DNA of 57,078 nucleotides from Verrucomicrobiaceae bacterium (GCA_019694165.1 JAIBCL010000040.1:1-57078), one strand, 5' to 3'; shown: positions 24,512 to 33,894, numbered from the stretch's first letter. Notes: generated by a model from the sequence alone, not told the origin. A program made the numbers and translations.

Positions 24512-27500
24512 TCACTTCACTTCCACCACGACGCGGAAGCCGATGCTCTCACGCCTGCTGTCAGGGGGCAGATGCTCGCGGTCTGAGCAAAGGAAGAATT
24601 TGGGAGTGGGATGCACCCAGCCGCCGCCGCGGAGCACACGCTCGATCTGCTGGTCGCTAAACCAGTCCTCGCACCACTCGCGCGCGTTGCCGGCCAGATC
24701 GTAGAGACCGAGCTTGTTGGGCTTGAAGGTCATCACCGGAGCAGTGGTGGGATAGCCGTCATCGTAGCCTTCGACAAACTTTGCGTCATTCTCCGGTGCC
24801 TTGGCCTTGCGGCTTTCGTCGCTGAAATTGCCCGCGCCCTTGGGCGGCGGCCAGCGGTTGCCCCACGGGTATTCGTTGGACACGGCGTTGACCGTCGCAG
24901 GCGTGGTGCCTGCCCTCCAGTGTTCCAGGTGCCCGATGCCGACGGCAATGCTCCATTCGCGATCGGTCGGCAGCCGATAAGCACGCCCCTCCTTCTTGCC
25001 GAGCCAGTCGCAGAACTGGTGCGCCTCATCCCAACTGACCCGCTGCACGGGATGATCTTCGTTGCGCTCGGTGATCTGGAAGCCGCTGATCGTCTGATCT
25101 TTCCACGGGCCGTTGGCCTTCGTCTCGGCGGCGAAGGCGGCGTAGTCCTTGTAGCGCGTCTCGTGAATGCAGAACAGGACGCTGGTGCCTTTGACCGGCA
25201 CGAACTTCATGCCAAGGCTGTTGGTAAAGCCATCTTTGGGCGTGGCGGCATTTTCCGCGGCCGGAGGCGAACCGCCCGGTGCGGAGGATGCGGGCGCGGC
25301 CGCCGGAGTGTTTGCCGGGAAGGAAGTCTGGCTGTCCATCTTGCTCAAGCCGGCGCGGTAGGTGCGGACCACGGTGGCATCGGCGAGCCGGTCGCTGCGC
25401 GTGAGGTCCGCCTCCAACTGGGCGAGACGCTTGTCGAGCGGATCGGTGAGCTGCTTGAGATTCACGGCACGCGCTGCTTCGAGCCTGGTGTATTCGGCGC
25501 GGTAGATTTTGCGCAGGTTCTTGAGGGCGTCCGATGATTTTTCGTCATCCTCGGCCGGCACGGTCTTGCCGCCGGTGATGAGTTCCCTCTCAGTGTTCAG
25601 AAGCATCACGCCGTCGAGATGGCCGGCCTGCTTTTCCTTCGCCACTTCGCGGTCGAGTCCGCCTGAGTAGCTGGTGTTCAGCTTTGCCACATCGGCCACG
25701 AAGGGGGCGACGACGCGCTCGGCACGCAGCTTGTCGAACTGCTCGGCGAGCGTCTTCAGCTCCGGGATGGCCGCGAGGGCGGCGGCCTGCTTCGCGCGGT
25801 CGGCTTCCGCCTGCTGCTGCTTCGCCTGCGCAGCGGCCACGGACTCGGTGCCGAGCGCACCGTATTCGATCTTCGTCACGACGCCGCCTTCGTTGAAGAA
25901 GATCTTGGCCGCGGGCTGAACCGACACGGAATCCTGGGCGGCCACCAGGAACTTGCCATCCAGCCAGCCCGTGAACGATGAACCGTCGCAGGTGAACAAC
26001 ACCTCGTGCTCCTTGCCATCATCCAGAGCAACGAGGGGCGTTTGTACCGAGGCGATCGTTTGTGACTGATCGGGACCGGTGAGCCGGTTGAGCTTCACGA
26101 GGCCGGTCTTCTGCGCTTGAAGCAGATAGGGGCCCGTGCCTGCACGCAGTTCGGGATGGAACAGCCATCGGCCGTCGGCGGCCGGCATGAAACGCACACG
26201 CAAGGCAACATCCGCCGGCGGCTTGGGGATGCTGATCCGCACGTTGTTGGTCTTCGCGCGGATGCGGCCGTCGGCGATTTCAAAGTCCACCGGACGGGTT
26301 TGCGCCAGCGCGAGGGCGTCGGGTGTGAAGTCGATCCACTTCTGCGGCATGGGCATGGGTGGTGGCGGGGCCGTGGCGGCTGCAACGGGCGGCGTCGGCT
26401 CAGCGGGCGCGGCGGCCGGCGCGGGCGATGGGGCGGCAGGTGCCGCAGGCTTCGTCGCATCCGGCGGTGCAGGAGCCGCGGCGAGTTTTTCCACGGTCTC
26501 CCAACCGAGCGCTGCGAGCGGATCGTTCACACCGTCGAGGCTCATGTATTCGACGCTCTTGATGCGGATGTCCGACGTCGCGATCGACAGCAGTCCGAGA
26601 TCGCCGCCTTGCACGACGGGTGTCTCCGCCTTGCCGATCATCGCGCCATCACAGCGCACATGGATGAGCGGGCCGATGGCGGCGAATTCGACCACGGCAT
26701 CAGCACCGTTGGCGAACGGCTTCGGCATGGCGAGCGTGGTCACGTTGGTGTTCTGACTCGGCTGCTCCTGGTAGTTGACGACGACTTGTGCCTTGTTGAT
26801 GCGCACCCCGGTTTTCTTCTGTCCCGTCGAACGCACGCTGACTTGCAACTGGCGCGAGTTCTCGTCCCATGCGCAAATGACACGGACGGCGACATCGCGA
26901 GCACCGCCGATCTTGAAGCTGGCTCCTCCCGCGCCTGCGAGGTGCAGCATGCCATCCTCGACACGGCGAATCTTCGCACCTTCTTCGAGTGATTTCAGCG
27001 CGGAGAAATCCACCTTCGTCCATTCGTGCTTTCCTGGGGCGGCTGCCGGCGCGCTGCTTTCTACGGTGGCTGCCTTCGGTCCCTTTTTCTTCTTCGCCGG
27101 ACCTTCCACAGGATTGTCGCGCACCTTCACCGGAATGCCGGGTGGCGTGATTGGAGCGGTGTCTGATGAAATCGCGGCAACGGGTTGCACCTTTCCACCA
27201 TCAGGGGCCGGTTTCTTGCCGCCAAACATCACAAACGCGCCCGCCAATACGGCTGCCGCCGCACCGATGCCGATGAACAGCGCAGCCTTGGATTTTGCAG
27301 CGGCAGTTGCGTTTTCTTCGCCAGGCTGGGCAGCACCTTGGTCCTGGGTCTTCTTCGGGCCTTTGGCCGTCGGCTTGTGCGGCATCGACTGCCTCGGCAC
27401 TGCGGCAGTACCGCTCACTTGCGCGATCGGCGTAGTGAGGATGACATCGAGATCCTTGCGCAGCTCGGCGGCGGTGGCGTAGCGCTGGTCACGCTCCATT

Positions 27501-28390
27501 TTCATCGCCTTGAGCACGATGGCGTCGAAGCGCGGGTCGCATCCCGTCACGCGGCTCGGCGGATCGAAGGCGCCGCGCGGCACCTTGCCGGTGAGCATCT
27601 CGTAAAGCATCACGCCCACTGCATACAAATCCGCGCGACCATCGACGCTTACACCCATCATCAGCGCCTCCGGCGCAACGTAATCCGGCGTGCCCAACGC
27701 AATGCCGGGCTGGGTCATGTTCGTGGCGGGCTGCGAGGCATCCTCCATTTTCGCGAGGCCGAAATCCGCCACCTTCACCTGGCCTTCCCGATTGAGCAGC
27801 ACGTTGCTCGGCTTGATGTCACGATGTACGACACCATGCTCGTGCGCATACTTCAGCGCATCGCACACATGCGCAGCGATGGCCAGGGCGTGTTCGGGCG
27901 GCAGCCGGCCCTGGGCCTGCACCATCTGATGCACGTCGGTCCCGTCGATGAACTCCATCACGAAGTAGAGCATATTCCGGTGGGGCGGATTGTCCTCAAT
28001 CCGCCGCGCATCTGCGTTCGCGGCGCTTGCAGGAGCAAGCGCCCTACCAACATCGATCTCGCCGAAATCATGGACCGCCACGATGGCCGGATGAGTCAGC
28101 CGCGCCATCACACGCGCTTCGTTCTTGAACCGCTCGGCGTACGTCGCGTCCTCCGCCTCGACGCTCGGCGGCAGAAGCTTGATCGCCACCGGCCGGTCGA
28201 GCGCTTTTTGCCTGCCGCGATACACCGCGCCCATTCCGCCGCAGCCCACGAGGCGCTCGACATCATACTGCACCAGCATCGCCGAGAGTTCCTCCGGGGC
28301 CGGTGGCGTCCACTTGCCGCCACCGGTCGTGGATGGATGCACGCTTTCTGAGGAAGCGGGCGGAGCGGGGGAGTCAGGTTCGGGAGACAT
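24512..28390 (-). CDS. Membrane Ser/Thr protein kinase fused to a formylglycine-generating-enzyme-like domain
   Basis: 1292 residues. The kinase domain is at about 43-318: Gly-rich loop GCGGMGAVY (49-57), Lys71 (AIKLL), Glu91, HRD at 189-191, DFG at 209-211 and APE at 239-241, all intact. A Pro/Ala-rich linker leads to one transmembrane helix (about 370-390), so the kinase is cytoplasmic and the rest periplasmic. About 455-640 and 690-860 look like two beta-sandwich LamG/DUF1080-type modules, then a helical region (about 870-1020). The C-terminus (about 1060-1292) is an FGE/SUMF1-like domain (NSLGMKFVPV, HPVQRVSWDEAHQFCDWL, YRLPTDREW, GNAREWCEDWF, VLRGGGW, GFRVV). This build is common in PVC bacteria; sensing of envelope or glycan signals is an inference. 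The kinase domain carries an in-frame palindromic insertion (27979-28048). Confidence 0.9.
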   Translation of the reverse strand: MSPEPDSPAPPASSESVHPSTTGGGKWTPPAPEELSAMLVQYDVERLVGCGGMGAVYRGRQKALDRPVAIKLLPPSVEAEDATYAERFKNEARVMARLTHPAIVAVHDFGEIDVGRALAPASAANADARRIEDNPPHRNMLYFVMEFIDGTDVHQMVQAQGRLPPEHALAIAAHVCDALKYAHEHGVVHRDIKPSNVLLNREGQVKVADFGLAKMEDASQPATNMTQPGIALGTPDYVAPEALMMGVSVDGRADLYAVGVMLYEMLTGKVPRGAFDPPSRVTGCDPRFDAIVLKAMKMERDQRYATAAELRKDLDVILTTPIAQVSGTAAVPRQSMPHKPTAKGPKKTQDQGAAQPGEENATAAAKSKAALFIGIGAAAAVLAGAFVMFGGKKPAPDGGKVQPVAAISSDTAPITPPGIPVKVRDNPVEGPAKKKKGPKAATVESSAPAAAPGKHEWTKVDFSALKSLEEGAKIRRVEDGMLHLAGAGGASFKIGGARDVAVRVICAWDENSRQLQVSVRSTGQKKTGVRINKAQVVVNYQEQPSQNTNVTTLAMPKPFANGADAVVEFAAIGPLIHVRCDGAMIGKAETPVVQGGDLGLLSIATSDIRIKSVEYMSLDGVNDPLAALGWETVEKLAAAPAPPDATKPAAPAAPSPAPAAAPAEPTPPVAAATAPPPPMPMPQKWIDFTPDALALAQTRPVDFEIADGRIRAKTNNVRISIPKPPADVALRVRFMPAADGRWLFHPELRAGTGPYLLQAQKTGLVKLNRLTGPDQSQTIASVQTPLVALDDGKEHEVLFTCDGSSFTGWLDGKFLVAAQDSVSVQPAAKIFFNEGGVVTKIEYGALGTESVAAAQAKQQQAEADRAKQAAALAAIPELKTLAEQFDKLRAERVVAPFVADVAKLNTSYSGGLDREVAKEKQAGHLDGVMLLNTERELITGGKTVPAEDDEKSSDALKNLRKIYRAEYTRLEAARAVNLKQLTDPLDKRLAQLEADLTRSDRLADATVVRTYRAGLSKMDSQTSFPANTPAAAPASSAPGGSPPAAENAATPKDGFTNSLGMKFVPVKGTSVLFCIHETRYKDYAAFAAETKANGPWKDQTISGFQITERNEDHPVQRVSWDEAHQFCDWLGKKEGRAYRLPTDREWSIAVGIGHLEHWRAGTTPATVNAVSNEYPWGNRWPPPKGAGNFSDESRKAKAPENDAKFVEGYDDGYPTTAPVMTFKPNKLGLYDLAGNAREWCEDWFSDQQIERVLRGGGWVHPTPKFFLCSDREHLPPDSRRESIGFRVVVEVK
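27979..28048. repeat. Double-hairpin palindromic element inserted in frame in the kinase domain
   Basis: Two perfect 9-bp hairpins lie in this 70-bp stretch: GGCGGATTG/CAATCCGCC with loop TCCT (27984-28005), and GGCGCTTGC/GCAAGCGCC with loop AGGA (28022-28043). Read on the minus strand it starts GGTAGGGC and ends CCCCACC, giving a GTAG foot next to a hairpin like the RAYT-linked repeats at 24 kb. It encodes about 24 residues (GRALAPASAANADARRIED and flanks) between kinase strands beta-4 and beta-5, where relatives go straight from HDFGE to LYFVMEF. Confidence 0.8.
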
Positions 28391-28855
28391 AGGGAGGCGG
28401 CTCGGGTGAGGATTGAGGAAACCTAGAAATGGCTTGGTCCAGAGATGATGATCAGCCCGATAGGTTGGGCGACCGGACTCACGATCTCAGCGGATGCAGC
28501 GGGGGAGGCGGCACTGAATCCGCAGTGGCGGCAATCGCCTGCGAGCAACGTCGCAACAGCATCCCCACGCCTATAGCAACGCAATTGAAGCAGCCCGCTC
28601 ATGTGGGACGCATTCGAGACGAGCCGAAACTGGATGTCAAGCACCGGACAGTGGCCAACCATGAGCCGCCCGCCCAGACCTCTGGACCAAGCCAGGCGCG
28701 GCACCCGCGCGAGTTTCCTGGTGGTGATCAGTGCCAGCTCCCGCCACTTCATGCTGCGGGAATCTTCGCATCGCGGGTTTCACCTCACCGGTTGTCATTT
28801 CGGTGAAAGCAGGTTTACTGGCGGCCCATTTTCCTCCGAAGCCGACCCGCCGACC
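28391..28855. other. Divergent intergenic region, no gene supported
   Basis: 465 bp between the divergently transcribed kinase and ABC-transporter genes; it must hold both promoters. Frames crossing it (for example 28429-28806) show no family resemblance. The frame upstream of the ABC gene stays open to 28601, but homology starts at 28856. I see no strong promoter pair, hairpin or repeat. Confidence 0.4.
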
Positions 28856-29803
28856 ATGATCGAAGTCCAGGACCTCACCAAGCAGTACGCAGGGCGCGTG
28901 GCGGTCGATGGCATTTCGTTTTTCGTGAGACGCGGAGAGATCGTGGGCTTCCTGGGGCCGAACGGCGCGGGGAAGTCCACCACCATGCGCATCCTCAGCG
29001 GCTACATGCCGCCCACGTCGGGCAGCGCGCTCGTGGCCGGGCATGACGTGTTCCGTGATTCGATCTCGGTGAGAAAAAACGTCGGCTACATGCCGGAGAT
29101 GGCACCCCTCTACACCGACATGCGCGTGAAAGAGTACCTTCACTTTCGCGGCGAGCTGAAGGGCCTGGGCGGCCGCGAGCTGCGCCGGCGCACCGGCGAG
29201 GTCATGGACCTGTGCGGGGTGACTGATGTGCGGCGCCGTCTGATCGCGAATCTCTCGAAAGGCTACCGCCAGCGCGTGGCGCTGGCCGACGCGCTCATCC
29301 ACCGGCCGCCGCTGCTCATCCTTGACGAGCCGACGAACGGTCTCGACCCCACGCAAATCCGCCATGTGCGCGAGATGCTGCTCGATCTGCGCGACCAGCA
29401 CACCGTGCTGCTCTCGACGCACATCCTCAGCGAGGTGGAGCAGATCTGCGACCGGGTGATCATGATCCACCACGGCCGCATCCGTGCGTGCGACACGCCG
29501 AGGAACCTGAAGAACCAGCTCCGCGCCGCGGCCGCGGTGCACCTCGAGCTGCAAGGGAACGGCAAGGTCATCAAGGAGCTGGAGAAACTGCCCGGCGTGC
29601 GCAAAGCCGTGGAGGAGGAGCCGCTCGAAGGCTGGCGCGTGATCAATGTGCGCGTCGAGGCGCGCAATGACATCCGCGAGGCCATCCTCGATCTCGCCAC
29701 GCGCGAGAAGTGGCGCGTGCGGGAGCTGCATCAGCAGCTTCCCAGCCTCGAAGATGTCTTCGTCGAGCTGGCCGCGTCCGATGCGCCGCCAAGAAACACA
29801 TGA
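28856..29803 (+). CDS. ABC transporter ATP-binding protein (GldA-like)
   Basis: 315 residues from the ATG at 28856 (MIEVQDLTKQYAGRVAVDGI). Walker A is GPNGAGKST (34-42); the signature region is NLSKGYRQRVALADALI; Walker B is LLILDEPTNGLD; and the switch His is in LLSTHIL. The C-terminal 90 residues carry the extra domain seen in GldA/CcmA-type ATPases of ABC-2 exporters. It energises the membrane protein encoded 6 bp downstream. With the GldG-like and DUF4340 genes that follow, it forms a conserved cluster related to gliding-motility GldAFG of Bacteroidetes; outside that phylum, and here, the role is unproven. Confidence 0.92.
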   Translation: MIEVQDLTKQYAGRVAVDGISFFVRRGEIVGFLGPNGAGKSTTMRILSGYMPPTSGSALVAGHDVFRDSISVRKNVGYMPEMAPLYTDMRVKEYLHFRGELKGLGGRELRRRTGEVMDLCGVTDVRRRLIANLSKGYRQRVALADALIHRPPLLILDEPTNGLDPTQIRHVREMLLDLRDQHTVLLSTHILSEVEQICDRVIMIHHGRIRACDTPRNLKNQLRAAAAVHLELQGNGKVIKELEKLPGVRKAVEEEPLEGWRVINVRVEARNDIREAILDLATREKWRVRELHQQLPSLEDVFVELAASDAPPRNT

Positions 29804-29809
29804 TACACG

Positions 29810-30571
29810 ATGAGAACGTTCTGGGTGCTGTTGAAAAAGGAACTGCGCGGCTTCTTCGTCTCGCCGGTGGCCTATATCGTCCTGGCGCTGGTGATGGTGC
29901 AGAACGGCTTCTCATTCCGCGCGGCGCTCTCGATTCTTGAGACCGGCTCCGGCAGCGCGGGCAGCATTGTGAAGTGGACGTTCGATTCCGGCTGGTTCTG
30001 GCTGTCGTACTTTTTCATCTTCCCGCTGCTGACGATGCGCCTCTTCGCCGAGGAGAAGAAGCTCGGCACCTTCGAGACGCTGTTCACCGCGCCGGTCCGC
30101 GCCTGGCAGGTGGTGTGGTCGAAGTATGGCGCGGCGATGATCTTCTACTGCATCCTGTGGCTGCCGAGCCTGGCGAATTTCGCGCTCGTCCACTCGCTCA
30201 CCGGAGGCGTGGTGGAAATGCCCGAGGGCGAGCTGCGCGGCAGCTACCTCATCCTGCTGCTCATGGGCATGTTCAACATCGCCGTCGGCTGCTTCGCCTC
30301 CTCTCTCACCTCAAACCAGATCGTGGCGGCGGTGATCTCCTTCACCGTCAGCCTCATGCATTACCTCGCCGGCATCTTCATTCTCTACGTCGGCCGGAAG
30401 GTGCCGGAGATTTTCGTCGATGCCGTGGGCTACATCGCCTCCGTCGAGCACATCCGCACCTTCACCTCGGGGCTGATCGACACGCGGCCCGTCGTCTATT
30501 ACGCCAGCCTCGCGCTGCTGTTCCTCGGATTCACCCACCAGGTCGTCGAGTTCAGGAGGTGGCGGCCGTGA
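29810..30571 (+). CDS. ABC-2 type permease (GldF-like)
   Basis: 253 residues with six predicted membrane helices, opening MRTFWVLLKKELRGFFVSPVAYIV. The large TFDSGWFWLSYFFIFPLLTM loop and helix, then MRLFAEEKKLGTFETLFTAP, are the ABC-2 coupling region seen in GldF/NosY-like permeases. It is the membrane partner of the preceding ATPase. It overlaps the next gene by four bases (GTGA at 30568-30571), and a good Shine-Dalgarno for that gene (AGGAGGT, about 30554-30560) lies inside its 3' end, so the genes are coupled. Confidence 0.9.
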   Translation: MRTFWVLLKKELRGFFVSPVAYIVLALVMVQNGFSFRAALSILETGSGSAGSIVKWTFDSGWFWLSYFFIFPLLTMRLFAEEKKLGTFETLFTAPVRAWQVVWSKYGAAMIFYCILWLPSLANFALVHSLTGGVVEMPEGELRGSYLILLLMGMFNIAVGCFASSLTSNQIVAAVISFTVSLMHYLAGIFILYVGRKVPEIFVDAVGYIASVEHIRTFTSGLIDTRPVVYYASLALLFLGFTHQVVEFRRWRP

Positions 30572-32049
30572 GCAAGGTGCAGGAACACGCCGAACTGCGC
30601 CCCGTGCCGGCACGCCTCGGCATCGGCATGAACGTGGCGATGCAGCTCCTCGTCGGCATCATCATCTTCGCGGCGCTGAACTTCCTCGGCTACCGCCACT
30701 ACTGGCGCGCGGATTTGAGCCCGGCAAAGGATCACACCCTGAGCGAGTCCACGCTGAACTTCCTCAAGAAGCTCAACAAGGAGGTGCGCATCACAGTCAC
30801 CCTGCCGCGCGACTCCGAAATCTACGGCGACACGCGCGCGCTCGTGGAGGAATACCGGCGCAATGGCAAGAAGCGCATCCAGTGCGAGTTCGTCGATCCC
30901 GCGCGTGACTACGAGCGCGCCGAGCAGCTCAAACTCGAAGCCGGCATCCCGCTCTCCAAAGGCGGCATCCTCCTGCGCGGTGCGGGCCGCACGCGCTACA
31001 TCCCGCAGGACGAGATTCTCTTCAAGGTGCGGCTGCCGCGCGCTGAAAAGGAGGCCGCGTTCTACCGCGGCGAGGATGCCATCACCTCCGGCATCATCGG
31101 CCTCATCGAAGGCGGCGCGCGCAAATTCTACGTCGTGGTGGGCAAGGGGGCGCGTGATGAACTCGCGACGGGGCAGGACATCCAGGCGCTGCGTGAGCTC
31201 GGACGGCAGCAGAATTTCGAGGTCGAGCCGCTGAACCTCTCGGAAAAAGACGCCATCCCCGCCGATGCCAGCGGCGTGGTGATGGCCGGCATGCATTACG
31301 ATCTGACCGAGCGCGAGCTGGGCATCGTGCAGGCATATTTTTCCGCGAAGCGCGCCGCGCTCTTCGTGATGCTCGATCCGTCGTTCGAGACGCCGCGGCT
31401 CGACGGCTTCCTCACCTCCTTCGGCGTGCACCCGCGCGGCGACCGCGTGCTCTTTGCCGAGGTGACGAGCACGGGGCCGCACAAGCAGTTTGAAGTCGAG
31501 GGCGTGTTCTCGAAGGAAACCGTCGTCACGCAAAGCCTCGCCAGCTCCGTCATCTCACTGGCGGGTCAGTCGGAGTCGCTGGACCTGCGGCTGGAAGACC
31601 GCGCGCTGGCGGAGCAGTCCGTGGTCGTGCGACCGCTCATCGACGCCGCGGAGCGCTACTGGGGCGAGACGCAATATCTGGCCGACCTCCCCGTGGCGGG
31701 TGACGATGATGCGAAACCGCCGGTGCACATCGCCGCAGCCGTGGAGCGCGGTGCCGCGGCGGATCAGCGCGTGGGCATCGACTCGTCGCGCATGGTCGTC
31801 GTCGGCAATGCATTGCTGCTCGATCCAAAGCTGCAGGTGGCCGTGGGCCGTGACTTCGTGTCAGGCAGCCTGAACTGGATGATCAACCGCGAAAAGCTCG
31901 CCGGCGTCACGCCGAAGCAGAAGGGCAGCTACCGCATCCACATCTCCGAGCAGCAGCATCGGAATCTCTTCTGGCTGTCCGCGCTGCTCATGCCCGGCGT
32001 CGTGCTTGGCCTCGGCTTTCTCGTGTGGGCCGCGCGCCGCGCCTCGTGA
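30568..32049 (+). CDS. GldG-like ABC-associated auxiliary membrane protein
   Basis: 493 residues from a GTG start at 30568, chosen for the AGGAGGT box about 7 bases upstream and the 4-base overlap with the permease. A membrane helix lies near the start (GMNVAMQLLVGIIIFAALNF) and another at the C-terminus (LFWLSALLMPGVVLGLGFLV). The large region between them is periplasmic and of the ABC_transp_aux (GldG) type: LSPAKDHTLSESTLNFLKKL, then VRITVTLPRD, VEEYRR and FVDPARDYERAEQL. It acts with the ABC-2 pair by family association; the transported substrate is unknown. Confidence 0.85.
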   Translation: MSKVQEHAELRPVPARLGIGMNVAMQLLVGIIIFAALNFLGYRHYWRADLSPAKDHTLSESTLNFLKKLNKEVRITVTLPRDSEIYGDTRALVEEYRRNGKKRIQCEFVDPARDYERAEQLKLEAGIPLSKGGILLRGAGRTRYIPQDEILFKVRLPRAEKEAAFYRGEDAITSGIIGLIEGGARKFYVVVGKGARDELATGQDIQALRELGRQQNFEVEPLNLSEKDAIPADASGVVMAGMHYDLTERELGIVQAYFSAKRAALFVMLDPSFETPRLDGFLTSFGVHPRGDRVLFAEVTSTGPHKQFEVEGVFSKETVVTQSLASSVISLAGQSESLDLRLEDRALAEQSVVVRPLIDAAERYWGETQYLADLPVAGDDDAKPPVHIAAAVERGAAADQRVGIDSSRMVVVGNALLLDPKLQVAVGRDFVSGSLNWMINREKLAGVTPKQKGSYRIHISEQQHRNLFWLSALLMPGVVLGLGFLVWAARRAS

Positions 32050-32067
32050 CACCGCCCCGTCCGCCTC

Positions 32068-33894
32068 ATGCGCTTCACCACCACCATCCTGATGTTCCTG
32101 TGCGCCATCGCACTCGTCATAGGCATCGTCGCCGTGGAGCACAAGCTGCCATCGACGAAGGAGGCCGAGGCGCAGCGGCAGCATCCGCTCGCCTTCAACT
32201 CCGGCGACGTGGACGGCGTGGAACTCGACATCGAGGAGGTGCGCACTGTGCTCGCGCGCCAGGACGGCGCGTGGATGGTGAGGGAGCCGTTTGAAGACCG
32301 TGCCGATCCCGACTTGATCGCCAGGCTGCTCAAAGAACTGCAGGACGTCGAGTGGATCGAGACCATCACCAAGGAGCAGATGCAGGGCGACTCGTGGAAG
32401 AAGTCCGGCCTCGAGAGCGCGCGCATCCGCGTGCGCCTGAAATCAAACAACGCCACGCTTGCCGAGGCCTGGTTTGGCAATCCCGCGCCGTTGGAGGGAT
32501 CCGTCTGCGTTTCCACCGCGCTGCCTGGCCGGCCGACTGTGCATCATGTGGCGAAGACGGCGGTGCCCGTGCTTTTGAAGAACCCCGCCGAGACATGGCG
32601 GGACTCGAAGCTGCTGCGATTCCCGGCGAACAAGGTCACACGCATCACGCTCTCCGACGGCGCGGGCTTGATCGAAGTCGCGCGCACCTTGCAGGCGCCC
32701 ACATGGATGCTGGTGAAGCCGCTCAAAACGCGCGGCCACGAGGAGCACATCGAAGAAATGATCGCCGCCTTGCAGAATCTGAAGGTGGACGCCGCCACTG
32801 ATGGGAAGACCAAGCCCGCCGCCACCGCCGTGCCCGGCGCGACCGGAGCATCCGGCAGTCTCGAGATCTCCTTGGAGCTGGTCGGCGGCGCCGCGCCGGT
32901 GAAGGCCGTGCTCAAGAACCCTGGCGACCAGCAGACCACCACCACCGAGGCCAGCGTGTCGGATCGTAAATCCACCTTCACCGTCTCCTCCGAGGCGTTG
33001 CAGTCCCTGTGGGCCAGGCCGAACGACCTGCGCGATGACAAGCTCGCGCGGTTCAAGCCCGAGACCGTCACCGAGATCAAGATCGAGAGCATCGTGCACC
33101 CCGACGTGGTCCTGCAAAAGCAGAACGACTCGTGGTTCCTCCAGCGCCACGGCCAGATGGAGCCGGCCAATGGCGAGCGCGCCGCCACGCTCTTCTCCGC
33201 GCTCAACACGCACCGCATCCGTGAATTCTCCTCCGACTCCGCGTCGAACCTCGAAGCCTACGGACTGCACAAGCCGCTCCTCAGCATCACCTGGACCACG
33301 ACGGACAAGGAATCACGGCGCATCTCCTTTGGCAGCGACGGCAAGGAATCCGTCTTCGCCAAGTACGACTCCGAGCCATACGTGTACAAGGTCGCTCCCG
33401 CCGTGCTCGCCGCCTTTCCCCCTGATTCGGTGAAATGGAAGGGGCTCAACCCGCTGCGCTTCTCCATCTTCGCCCTGCGCCGGGTGAGTCTCGCCCTCGG
33501 CACCGCGCCGCCCGTGGTGCTCGATTACAATCCCGACAGCTCGCAATGGTCCGGCACCCTCGCCGGGAAGGACATCACCTCCATGATCGACCGCGTGAAG
33601 GCCGACCGGCTTGCCGCCAGCCTCTCGAAGATGCAGGTGCAGGACTGGGTGCAGGACCGCACGAATGCCGTCACCGCGCTCGCGAATCCCGGCATCACCG
33701 TGACCGTTGATCTCGGCACACCAGGCAGCCCCGCCGCACCGCTCACCCAACGCACGCTGCGCTTCTCCACGACAAACCCCGGCACCGACACCGCCCTCTA
33801 CTTCGGCCAGCTCGACGGCGGCCCCGACGTCTTCTACATCACCCGGGAGTCGCTGCGCGAGATGCTTGCTTCCGTCTTCAAAAGAGGCGGGTGA
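32068..33894 (+). CDS. DUF4340 domain membrane-anchored protein
   Basis: 608 residues, 18 bp after the GldG-like gene. An N-terminal membrane helix (RFTTTILMFLCAIALVIGIV) is followed by repeated DUF4340 modules: paired beta-strands around DVDGVELDIEEVRTVLARQD, WMVREPFEDRADPDLIARLL, then KVTRITLSDGAGLIEV, and a third set near LARFKPETVTEIKIESIVHP. In many genomes DUF4340 directly follows GldG-like proteins, so it is probably a periplasmic component of the same transporter. No catalytic residues are apparent. The gene ends the four-gene cluster; nothing like a strong terminator follows within 170 bp. Confidence 0.85.
   Translation: MRFTTTILMFLCAIALVIGIVAVEHKLPSTKEAEAQRQHPLAFNSGDVDGVELDIEEVRTVLARQDGAWMVREPFEDRADPDLIARLLKELQDVEWIETITKEQMQGDSWKKSGLESARIRVRLKSNNATLAEAWFGNPAPLEGSVCVSTALPGRPTVHHVAKTAVPVLLKNPAETWRDSKLLRFPANKVTRITLSDGAGLIEVARTLQAPTWMLVKPLKTRGHEEHIEEMIAALQNLKVDAATDGKTKPAATAVPGATGASGSLEISLELVGGAAPVKAVLKNPGDQQTTTTEASVSDRKSTFTVSSEALQSLWARPNDLRDDKLARFKPETVTEIKIESIVHPDVVLQKQNDSWFLQRHGQMEPANGERAATLFSALNTHRIREFSSDSASNLEAYGLHKPLLSITWTTTDKESRRISFGSDGKESVFAKYDSEPYVYKVAPAVLAAFPPDSVKWKGLNPLRFSIFALRRVSLALGTAPPVVLDYNPDSSQWSGTLAGKDITSMIDRVKADRLAASLSKMQVQDWVQDRTNAVTALANPGITVTVDLGTPGSPAAPLTQRTLRFSTTNPGTDTALYFGQLDGGPDVFYITRESLREMLASVFKRGG

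Noticed and set aside
28429..28806. 125-codon plus-strand frame between the kinase and ABC genes
   Set aside because: No family resemblance, and it overlaps the divergent promoter region; likely chance.
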